A stretch of DNA of 64,000 nt, taken from assembly GCF_963259705.1 (NCBI RefSeq), contig NC_081846.1:56573205-56637204 (forward strand), read 5' to 3'. Shown here one piece after another: positions 28,501 through 40,500 of the stretch (the stretch's first letter is position 1; each line of letters begins with the position of its first letter). The position numbers and the translations under genes were made by a program. The stretch comes from Myotis daubentonii (taxonomy: Eukaryota > Chordata > Mammalia > Chiroptera > Vespertilionidae). The notes under the pieces were generated by a model. It did no database searches, was not told the DNA's origin, and worked only from the letters and a program-made list of their open reading frames with translations.

Positions 28501-31500
28501 CACTGTCCTAGAGGGAGACAAAGACCAAGGATTTTTCAGATGTAGAAAGACTTGAGATGAATTTTAGTTGAAGGGAAAGAGTCAATACAATGACAGTGGG
28601 GTTGAAGATCAAGATATGAAGAGAATAATTAATGGCATAAGGTCCCTAATGACATGGGAAGGTATCTTATATAATAAAAGGGTAATATGCAAATCAGCCG
28701 AACTGCAGTACGACTGTTCGCTATGACCTGCACTGAACAGGCAGGCAGGCGAGCAGTTAGGGCCAATCAGGCAGGCAGGCAGAGAGGTTAAGGGGGATCA
28801 GGCAGGCAGGCAGAGCAGTTAGGGGTGATCAGGCAGGCTGGCAGGCAGGTGAGCAGTTAGGGTTGATCAGGCAGGCGAGTGGTTAGGAGCCAGCGGTCCT
28901 GGATTGTGAGAGGGATGTCTGACTGCCCTTTGGCCTTGAACATCCTCCAAGGGGTCCCAGATTTCGAGAGTGCACAGGCTGGGCTGAGGGACTCTCCCAT
29001 CCCCCCCACATGAATTTTGTGCACCAGGCCTCTAGTTCAATCATGGTGAAGGGGCTAGCTATGAAGAGTAGGCTAAAGGGAAGAAGACAAGGCTATAGAG
29101 GTAGGTGTTTGTGTGTCTGTGTGAGTTTTAAGGGAAGCTACCATTAACCCCCGAAATGGACATGGGTAAAATAGAGAGATAAAAGCTGAAGTTCACCTTT
29201 TACCCTAAAAGAATTCTAGGACTACGGAATGATACTCAAAAAACTATACAGTCAACCATTCCTTCTGCACTCAATGCCAGGAGTACTCAGCTAAGGAATT
29301 CCAGAAACAACAACTGTGCTTTCTTGCATCAACTCAGTACTGTTATAAAGAAAGAAGGCCTAGAGGGATAACTTTATTGATAGAATATTTGAAAATATCT
29401 AACCAAGACCACTGATAAATTACTGAATCAAATTTTTTACTTAATCCGTATAATAATGTAGAGGTACTTATAAATAAGATCATGTGCTACTCACTTCTCT
29501 TAAGTAAAAATAGCATACATGTAAAATGTTTTCAGAAATTCCTCTCTAATGTTATATTTTAAACCAGAATGATAAAAATCACTTGAGTGAGCTTTACACA
29601 ATCTGAAAAGGAGACTACATTGAGATTTCGTGCCAAAATTATTTCATAATGTTGTACTTTTGAAACTACTTGATCATATAATTTTATGCTGTGGAAAATA
29701 ATGTGAAGTGTATATAATTTGGGTATTAGAATTGTAATTACCCAAACAAAAGATGCCATTTATAACCAATCTGCTTCATTTGGCAGGTGGAGTTGTTTCC
29801 ATAGCAGGCATTAAACATTTCTGATCAGTATTAATCAGCTTTTCACAGAATTGGCATCCCTTTACAGCTCTTACTATTACAAATTATTTTAAAGTGTTGA
29901 CTCATAAATTGACAAACCTGTATTGAGATTTCAGTGTATTTTACTGGGTAATTATCCCACTAAACTAGAATTCATTTACAGAAATTATCTGTTTTGCCTG
30001 GCTTCTTTTTTCCACATGGAGAATTTACAAACCACACATCTTTTTCTTTAAGGGAGATAAAGACTATTAAAAATTATTAATTATTTAAAAACTATTAATT
30101 TTTCTTAGACCAGACATGTCACTTAATACAGCATTTTGTTTTTTTATGTGTTTAATTATAGAGTTCAATTGTAGGATTTCATTGATGACATCTTAGCAAA
30201 TCTATATATTGTTACTAATTTGAGAAAACAGTTTAAAAGCTAAAAATTAACAAAAATTTTAGGATGTAAGAAGCCAAATTAGCTCAGTTAAATGAATTGA
30301 GAGTTAATCTTTATAATGAAAAACTGGTAGCCCCTTATTAATTTCCTAATAAAATAAAATTTTAGTCCTAGCCAGTTTGGCTCAGTGGATAGAGCTTTAG
30401 CCCTTGGACTGAAGGGTTCTGGGTTCAGTTCTGGTCAAGGGCACGTACTTTGGTTGCAGGCTCCATCCCCAGTCCCAGCCAATCAATGTGTCTCTCTCAC
30501 ATCAATGTTTTTCTCTCTTTCTGTCTTTCCCCCGCCCTTTGACTCTAAAAATCAATGGAAAAATATCCTTGGGTGAGGATTAACAAAACAAAAATAAAAG
30601 TTTAACTGTTTAATAAACTTGATTGATAAGATAGGCACATTATTCCTCCAACAGTATGTTTGGCCTCTTGATTAAAGTATGGGTAGAGTGTTTGTTGTTA
30701 TACTTCTTAAAAAACTAATTGCAGGTAAGCTTTCCACTGAGAGTCATGTGATCCCTTTCAATTAAAAGATACTGCCCTTGACTAAGTCATAGCCCTTTGT
30801 CTCAAAGATGAGTCCCTCTTCTCCTCACTCTTTATTCCTTCAACACATGGACTCTTTCCCTTATACTTAGATTTGTGTTGAAACCTATGTGAGCTTTAAG
30901 CTCACAAATGGGCAAGTAAGAGTTTTTGCAGACAATTAAATTCTAACACATTGGGGCATATAATGTTTGGGAAACGATGGAGAACGACAGCTAGAATTGA
31001 TTCTGTGTTCTTTGTTGTTTTTTCTCTCTGATCTTTCAAATTCCTTCATATCTCTTAAAATTGTAAGGACTGTTAGCCAAACTTCATTAAATAAAATTTT
31101 AGTAGACATTTTGCTTCTTTTGCATCATAGGAAGAGCCTTAGAAATGGCAGTTAGTTAATTTGACTGATACCTAGCAACATCGATGTACTATTTCACATT
31201 ATTTGTAGATTGACTTATATTTTTACATAAGCAAATTATTAAATATTTATCACTTTAGAATCATATAGATATAAAAATATATATTTGAGATTCAAGAGTC
31301 ATTGACCTTATTATCTTTTCAGCTTTCTTTTATTTTATTTTATTTTTGTCTATAAATCATGGAAAACATTTTATTTGCTCATGGTTTACTGCTGGGGTCC
31401 AACCCCAGCAGGTCCAGGGGTCCCCAAAGGTGTGGACGGAGTTGGCGAAGAAGGAATGACACGGAGACAGCGTTCAGTTGATCAGCAGCCTAGCCAGGAT

Positions 31501-34500
31501 CTCTAGCCAAGTTCTGGTCAGGATCTCCAGCGAAGTTCTGGTTAGGATCTCCAGCCAGGTTCTGTGTCCATGTTCTCTTGCTAGGTTCTCCAGCCAGGTT
31601 CTCCAGGTTCTCCAGCCAGGTTCTGTAGCCATGTTCCCTCGCTAGGTTCTCCAGCCAGGTTCTGTCCAGGTTCTCCAGCCAGGTTCAGTCACCAGGTTCT
31701 AGTCAGGTTCTCTTGCCATGTTCTATCCAGGTTCTGTAGCCAGGTTCTGTCTCTAGGTTCTTCAGCCAGGTTCTCTCGCTAGGTTCTGTCTCTAGGTTCT
31801 GTGGCCAGTTTCTGTCCAGGATCTTTTGCCATGTTCTCTCGCTAGGTTTGTCTCTAGGTTCTGTGGCCAGTTTCTGTCCAGGATCTTTTGCCATGTTCTC
31901 TCCAGCGAAGTTCTTCTGTCTCTAGGTTCTGTGTAGGTTCTGTGTCTAGGTTCTCTTCAGCTTTCTTTTAATCTCCAATAGATATTATGTTACTATTAGC
32001 ACAAATAATATGCCTAAATGCCTTTGTAACTTGGCTCCCTAAATCTGGATAAGGAATGGGTAAGTGATAGGTAATGGTGATACTATTGAGGTTTTCCTTT
32101 CACTTCCTTTTGTTGAGGAGCTAATCCTATTGATTTAGAAATATCTGTTCATTATAAGTTGGTGTCTGTGTGGCTTTTGTAAAATGCTTATAGAAATTGA
32201 ACATCAAAAACAAGTTCTTATTTTTTTTGAACCTAAGAAGTTTCTGCATCTTCTCATTCAAGCATAATTTTGAGAAAAAAATTTTTACACATTATGTGTC
32301 AGCAACTCTGCTTATTGATTTCAGATCCGTTCTTATTAATCCTCACAAAAATACCATGTTACAGATAATGTTATCACCAATTTACAGTGAAGGAAACAGT
32401 CTTAGAAGTCTCACATAATTTGTCTATATGAAATAATGCGGCTTAAATCCAAAGAAGCACATATACCTCTGTTCGTGCTTTTCCTCTAAAACATATAACT
32501 TGGTGGTAGTTTTCTTGTATTCATATTCTAGAATGAAAATTTCATTTAATCACATGTAAACTTTCCATTTATTAAATCAGTACTATATATAGTAGGGATT
32601 ATTTTTTTCTTTTAAATGTTGATAATATAACTTAACCTTCTTTGCTCTAAAAATGACTCAGTTTATGGTATCAGTATTTTTGCAGCCTCCCAGATTTAAA
32701 CCCTTAGCATCATACTTTGCTGCTTCCTTCATCTCCCTCACCCCTCTCTGCTTCATATCTATCCATTGCCAGGACTTAACAGTTCTAACTATGTAATATC
32801 TCTTACATCTGTTTTCTTTATTTCTTTTTCCTTAGTAAGGCCCACATCCTCTTTAGTCATTGCAGCAGTCTACTAACTAGACCTGCCAATTCTAGTCCTT
32901 TCCCGCTCTAGGCCATCTTACAACTATTTCCATATTAATCTTTGAAAAGCATAGTTCTGGTGTTCAACATCCCTCAAAGGATCAGCTCATTGTTCATTGC
33001 CAAGCATTTACAGCACTAGACAATTCACTCCTAAACTCATCTTTGCCATATCTCCTACCTTATCTTTCCATGTACCTTTCATGTCAAGATATGTCAAACT
33101 TTTTCTGGTATGCCCTGCCGTCTTTTCTCTGATTGATTATTCCTATCCATTCCTCAGTAGCTAATTAAAACACAACTTCCACATAGCCTCTTTTGGTATA
33201 GATTCCCAGTAAAAGTTGTCTCACCCTCCCTTGAACTTTGATTCCTAATCTCTACCTCTCTAAGGTTCTTATAGCTTCCTAATGGTGGGTGTTTTTTCCT
33301 TTTAGTGTAATGTTTTATGTCTCTCACCAGATTATTAGTTTATGGAAAGCAATAACTGATTCCTATTCATTCCCATAGCACCTATCCTATTACTTTGCAA
33401 TCGGAGGCTTTCATTAAATATTTGCTGATTGACTGAATGAGTAAATCTTAAGATCAGGTAAATGATACTGTATTTTGTTATGTATAGGATGAAGGTGACC
33501 AAGCAGCAAGTGTGGAAGAGCTAGAAAAACAGATTGAAAAACTGAGTAAAGTAAGTACTTTTAGATTATAGTTTTTATCTTTTTTGCAGTGTTTTAAAAA
33601 AAATCTGCCTTGTCTGAGATTAGTTTTCTGGCTGCTAACAAACTTTTTATAAGTAATTCAAATGAGGAGGTCTAGAAACATTCTCAGCTATACCTTAAAA
33701 GTTAAATGCCAAGGTTAAAAGCATGCTTCTTAAGATGCGGCACTAACCTTAATCAGGGTTTATATTCTTCATTTAAATACAGAATCTACAAATGCCTGGT
33801 TTTATTTCTTGGAATTAATTACTTTTAAAATTCAGTCAAATTTTATGATGATAGTTTCAGCATCTTATGTTTTATTTTATATTAATATATTTGAATTGAA
33901 TTTATAAACTGTATATATTTTGTACTCTTATTAAAACTTGAATTTCAGTAGCATCAGTGAAGTTTTAGATCAACTTCTTGTAAAAAATGAGTGGTTTTTT
34001 TAAAATATATTTCATTGATTTTTCACAGAGGGGAAAGGAGAGGGATAGAGAGTTAGAAACGATGAGAGAGAATACTGGGGATGTGCCCGCAATCAAGGTA
34101 CAGGCCCCTGACTGGAATGGAACCCGGGACCCTTCAGTCCGCAAGCCGACACTCTATCCACTGAGCCAAACCGGTCAGGGCTAAAAAATGAGTTTTTGAA
34201 AATATTATGAGATACCTGTATATTATTGTTAACTTCATCACAAATTTATCTCAAAATTTTGTCATATGCTGCTTAGCTTTACAACATGAGTATAAAAATA
34301 GGCAAATACAGATATGGTTGGTTACATACATGAGTATTAGTTGTTATACACTGTAATCAACAGAATTCAGCCAGTTTGCTTTGGCTCAATAAAATACTTG
34401 ATAACATTATCATCAAGTATAACACATACTACTATAAGATATGTGATAAAATAAAACTTAACTTTTTAATCCGTGGCATCAAAGATATTCCAATTACCCT

Positions 34501-37500
34501 CCAAATAATATTGATCTTTATAAGTGTTACTGAAATTGAAGTCAGACAAGTAATATTTAGTTCTTTTGCTATCTTTTTCCAATAGTGAAATTTATCTGCT
34601 CTAAGGCATAATAAGTATAAAGTTACTTATATATAATTTTTGAAGCACTTAACACCCATAAGCTTAATTACATGCATCATTTTTTAACAGCAACAAAGTC
34701 AGTACAGAAGGAAGCTCTTTGACGCTTCTCACTCTTTACGCTCCATGATGTTTGGCCAGGATCGATACAGACGCCGGTACTGGATTCTTCCCCAGTGTGG
34801 GGGGATTTTTGTAGAAGGCATGGAGAGTGGTGAAGGTAGGAACGGTTAAATCTATTACAAAATAATAATATAAGAAATCAAAATAACGTAAGAAATCAAT
34901 ACGCCTTTGACATATTTTGTGCTTCCAGAATCCAATTTGTGTTGTGAATAAATGCTGTAAAACTTTTATTCATATTCCTTTTGAACTTGTAATGCCCCTT
35001 TTATTCACAAATATTCCTTCTCTGTTCATGATTTTTCTTATGCTGCTCTTTCTGACATCAAACATAAACTATTCTTTTTCTTATTTAGTGGACAAAGATG
35101 TTCACCTGTATTGTCCTTTATAGCTGCTGCCCATTTCTCTTCCTTCCCATTGGCAAATTTTCTTACTTGTGGTTTATTCTTTAACCTTTGCAGCAAGCAT
35201 CCATCTGACAGTATCTCTGGAGGTAACTTACCCACATCTAATCATAATTCTCATTCATCTTGAGACCTTGTTCATGTTTGAAATTTGTGATTACCTCCTT
35301 TTCCATTAAACTTCTTCCTTTTTTAAATTGGCTTTAGAGAGAGAGGAAGGGAAAGGGAGGGAGAGAATCATCAATGTGAGAGAGAAAATCAATTGGTTGC
35401 CTCCAGTACACGCCCTCACCAATAAGGTATCATCATCTCACACTTGTCAGAATGGCAATCATCAGGAAGACAATGAAATACCAAGTGTTGGGAGGTTATG
35501 GAGAAAAGGGAACCCTTGTGCACTGTTGGTGAGAATGTAAACTGGTGCAGCCACTTTGAAGAACAATACGGAGTTAACTCAAAAAATAAAAAAATTGAGC
35601 TGCCTTATGACCTAGAGATTCCACTTCTGGGCATTTATCCCAAGTAATCCAAAACACTAATTTGAAAAGATATTTGCACCTTCATGTTCATTGTAGCATT
35701 ATTTATAATAGATAAGTGTTTATCTATGGGTGAATGGGTAAAGGAATTATTATACATATTGCACAATGGAGTACTATTCAGCCATAAGAAAGAATAAAAC
35801 TTGCCATTTGCAACAATGTGTATGGACCTCGAGGGCATTATGTTAAATAGAATAAATTGGAGAAAGACAAATAGCAAATGATCTGCCTTATATGTGGAAT
35901 CTTTTTTAGAAAGCAAACTAACCACCCCCCAAAACAAAAAAAAAAGTCATAGATAAGAGACTAGATTGGTGGTTGCTGGGGAAGGGGCAGCGATGAGTAA
36001 ACTGTTCTGGTGTGTGTGTGTGTGTTTAGTTTAAATAAAACAATCTTATGCAGAACCCCAATATCTAACAAAAATAGTATTGTTCTTGTGGATGTATTTA
36101 TAGAGCTCCTAGCCTTTCCTGATACACCTCTATCCTATATACTTTCCAATCTCGGGGGTGGCCCTAGAACAGCCGTGGGCAAACTACGGCCCTGGCCGGC
36201 AGGCCTGTTTGAAGTGAGTAAAACTAAAAAAAAAAAAAAAAAAAAGACCGTACCCTTTTATGTAATGATGTTGACTTTGAATTTATATTAGTTCACACAA
36301 ACACTCCATCCATGCTTTTGTTCCAGCCCTCCGGCCCAGTTTAAGAACCCATTGTGGCCCTGGAGTCAAAAAGTTTGCCCACCCCTGCCCTAGAGGCGCC
36401 TCTAAGAAATGTTAGGACTTCGCAAATCAGAGAGTAAGGTCAGAGCCATCAAAGGTGTAAGCACAAAGTGCCTGAAGGGCTCAAAAATAGGGAAATGTCA
36501 TATAGCCTACTCAGTATTTTATCATAATGTTTGGCATACATGGTAATCTCTACCACTAGACTGTGAGCTCCTGAGGGCAGAGACTAATTTAGGCAGGTGA
36601 ACTACATGAAGAGAATCAGGAGCAAAGTAGACACTGGAATAGAGTAAAGGGGGATGGAGAAATGAGTTGTGAGACCATTCCAGTAGCCTATGTAAAAGGA
36701 GGGAGGCCCTGAACTCAGGCACAAACAAGGAGAGTGGGAAGACAGATATCCTGAAGGTAGAATTGCTGTAAGAAATTATTGAACATGATGTAAGAAAAAT
36801 AGCATCAGAGCAGGATTGATGAATTAATCCTCAGTGGAAAAATTGTGATGTTTTAAACTGACTCAGAGGAATCAAGAGGAACAGTTTGTTTGGAATGAAA
36901 TTAAAGTTTTAGTCTATGGGGGAAGTAGAATAACACTTAGAGGTAAAGCAAAAGGTTTTAGTGTAGAAATCTAATTTAAAATGGCAAAACTGTGAGCCAC
37001 TTGAGGGTGGAGAGCCTTGGTAAAGCTTAAGAGCCAATAAAGCAATGTCCAGGTGAGTGGCGTTACCTTAGCTGTAAAAAAAATCATTCGAAATGCTAAC
37101 AATGGAACAAAATCAAACTAAGTTATACCCCAGACCAATGAAATATTCTTCAATTTGGCTAACAGCCACATCATTGTCAGTCACTTGGGCATGTAATGTC
37201 GAAGTTATCTAGGACATGAACTTTTCCTTCACAATGTCTGTAGTCACTCTTTTTGCAACACTACTGAAATCAAGTTCTTTATCAATGTATCTGGATTATT
37301 GCAGCTGTCCTTGACTTCTTTCTATACAGTTCCCTCTTTCTATTATGTCTCTATTCTAAAACCTGGAATGACTCCCTCTTGCCTGTAAGATGATGTAATA
37401 AATCTCCATGTAACAAGTATACAAGGCCCACTTACAGTGTGAGTGTACATCAAACATTTAGAACTCTTTGCAGAAAAGAGAGAATCAAAATTGCTCCTCT

Positions 37501-40500
37501 TGTAGGTGTAGCTAGCAAGTGTCATCTGGAAAGCAGGAGAATCTGGGCATTTGTGTCCATGCATTCATCTGTGATATGAACAACAGGAACCTCCTAACCA
37601 CCTGTTGTAATCATGACAGATATCAAAGGAGATGAATATTGAGGGGCCCAGCATACGGGGTACTCTTCATTTTTCCTCTTTAACTCCAGGATGCCAAGGA
37701 ACTTCACTGAAGTGAAATGGTGTTGTTCAGTACCCTTACCTGAATTTATTCTTGCTTAGGAAATGCAGTCTCTTTCACCTTCAAGTATGCAACACTGTTG
37801 CACTTCTAAATTGCAGAATGTAAACAGTGGTGCCCAATAATGCATTAGTGTAAAATGACAGTCTCATATGCATATAAGATTTCTGGAAGGATATATACAC
37901 GTGATTGGTGAACCATGGCTACCTATAATGACTAGAAATAGGGACTGAGGAAGTAGAGCAGAATGGGTCTAATTTACACCTCTCATTACCAAATATTTTA
38001 CCTTGAATGTATGTTACTTTTCAAACTGAATAAAGTGGTGGATTTGTATTTTTAAGAGAGTTTGCATAAATTACTTTTAAAACATTGATCAAAGATATGA
38101 AACAGAAGTTGACAACGGAGAAATATCAATAAAAACTATAAAAAGATAGTCAGCCTTACTAATGATCAGAAAAAAATACAGTTTAGATTTTCACCTCTCA
38201 GGTATTGACAAAAACAGAAAATATGTCAACACCTGAGAGGTGAAAATCTAAACTGTATTTTTTTACAACATTCCTGAACATTACTGAACATTACATTATG
38301 TGTAGTGTTCAGTTTCATTGAGGGCGTAGGCAAACATGCTCTTATGTATGTATTTCTGGTATGAATGGGTGTTGATCTCGACACTGAGCAGGTGGACAAT
38401 ATATTGCAAAAACTCTGAAAAGTACAGATCTTAAGAATCAATAAGGTTTTTTCTATAAATTTATCCTAAGTAAGTAAACCAGGAATAAATTAAAAGTCCA
38501 AAGATACAGATACAAGATCATTTATCATTCAAAGCATTACTTATATTAATGAATACCTGGGACCAACTAAGAGGCATCAGTAGATGATTTATTATTTAAA
38601 TTATGATATATTCTGTAGCCATTAACACTTATAGTATAGTTATATATTTATTGATACATCAGGATCTTTACAGAGTAAAACATGCATATTAAAATGTCAT
38701 GCATATAAAAGGAGTGCCTTTATAAAATGTATAGGTTTAAGTATGTATGTGTGTGCATAGAGAAATGCTGGAAGGATATATACAAAAAATTAATAGTATT
38801 TTTTGCTATGTATTAGAGCTTTTAATATTTTTTATATTTTAATTTTTTGTTATAATTAATTATACAATTACATTAATATTACAATATTCAAAAAATCTAG
38901 TCTATAAAAAAGGAAAATTTAAAAAGTATTAAGTACCTAGAAAAGTTTGTTAAATATTTATATATATAACTTGATAAACTTTACTAAAATATAATTATAG
39001 TATTGTTTGATCTGGAATAACTGATATTCATAATACTTTTCAATTTTTATAGGACTAGAAGAAATTGCAAAGGAAAGAGAAAAACTGAAAAAGGCAGAGA
39101 GTATTCAGATCAAAGAAGAAATATTTGAGACTTCTGAGGACACATTAAATTGTTCAAATCCAGATCATTGTGAGCAAAAGGAAGACCCTAAAGAGAAAGA
39201 CAACACAAACCTATTTCTTCAGAAACCTGGCTCTTTTTCAAAATTAAGCAAACTTTTAGAAGTAGCCAAGATGCCTCCTGAGTCAGATGTAACAACCCCC
39301 AAACCAAATAATAGTGCCAGTGGGTGCACAGTGTCTTACCAAAACAGCGGGAAACACCCAGTAGGCAGCATTCAGTCAACAGCTACACAAAGCAGCTTGG
39401 AAAAGGCAGACTCTAATAATCTGTTCAGTGCTGGTTCCGGTGGCCCAGGGAAGTTCTACAGCCCTCTCCCCAACGACCAGCTGTTAAAAACACTGACTGA
39501 GAAGAACAGACAGTGGTTTAGCCTTTTGCCCAGAACCCCTTGTGATGACACTTCGCTTACCCACGTCGATCTGCCAGCTGCTTCTGCAGCGACTCCTCAG
39601 TCTCAGCCACCGTCTAAGTCACCTTCACCTGCCCCAGCTCCTCTTCTTGGATCATCTTCTGCCCAGAATCCTGTTGGCCTAAATCCATTTGCTTTATCAC
39701 CTCTTCAGGTTGGTACTGCTAAGTGTAACTCATTTTCATGTTGCTTTATTTGATCTTTGACCACACGAAGATTTTCCCTCAAGGGAAATCAGTTGAATAT
39801 TTATATCCCTGCTACAATTTAAAAACTGAAGAGAGTCAGAATTGGTATCACCAAGCTTCGTCAGAACTACTGATTTCTAGTCTAAGTCTAAGACAAAAGC
39901 TTCTTAATTACTTTATAATTATTACTATTACAGTCTATCATAAAGGAAAATGCTTTGCAGAGCAAATAAGAACATGGATTTTTTTAAATATATTTTATTG
40001 ATTTTTTTACAGAGAGGAAGGGAGAGAGATAGAGAGTTAGAAATAATCAATGAGAGAGAAACATTGATCAGCTGCCTCCTGCACATCTCCTACTGGGGAT
40101 GTGCCCGCAACCCAGGTACATGCCCTTGACCGGAATCGAACCTGGGACCTTTCAATCCACAGGCCGACGCTCTATCCACTGAGCCAAACCGGTTTCGGCA
40201 AGAACATGGATTTTAACATTGTTATTATATTTAGTTTTCCTGTAATTGTGATAAGTGAAAGAATATTTTTCAAAATTTTAAAAAAATTTCAGATTCCAAA
40301 CATTTTTTCAAACTTCTGAGATCGTTCTACTTTTAAATTATTTTGTTGTGTGTTTTTTCTTTTGTTGTTTTGTTTTGTTTTTTTGCAGACAAAAAGTGGA
40401 GTATCTATGATGGGACTCCAATTTTGTGGGTGGCCCACTGGCATGCTTACTTCCAATATTCCATTTACATCACCTTTACCTAGTCTGGGATCAGGGTTGG

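Noticed and set aside
30366..30445. tRNA gene-like A and B boxes (also at 2087, 56321, 63803)
   Set aside because: They belong to the heads of Ves SINEs, which are dispersed tRNA-derived retroposons with decayed cloverleaf pairing; no functional tRNA gene is supported.
31703..31894. Minus-strand frame with repeated Glu-Pro/Arg-Thr-Trp units
   Set aside because: It is the translated 13-bp minisatellite; 13-bp units shift the reading frame, so it is not a maintained protein repeat.
31489..31955. CRISPR-like regular repeats
   Set aside because: The units are directly adjacent and lack unique spacers, and the context is a mammalian intron: a minisatellite.
38170..38264. A microRNA precursor
   Set aside because: The arms pair almost perfectly over 41 bp without the bulges typical of pre-miRNAs, and the sequence derives from old L1. 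Without small-RNA reads I describe it only as an inverted repeat.
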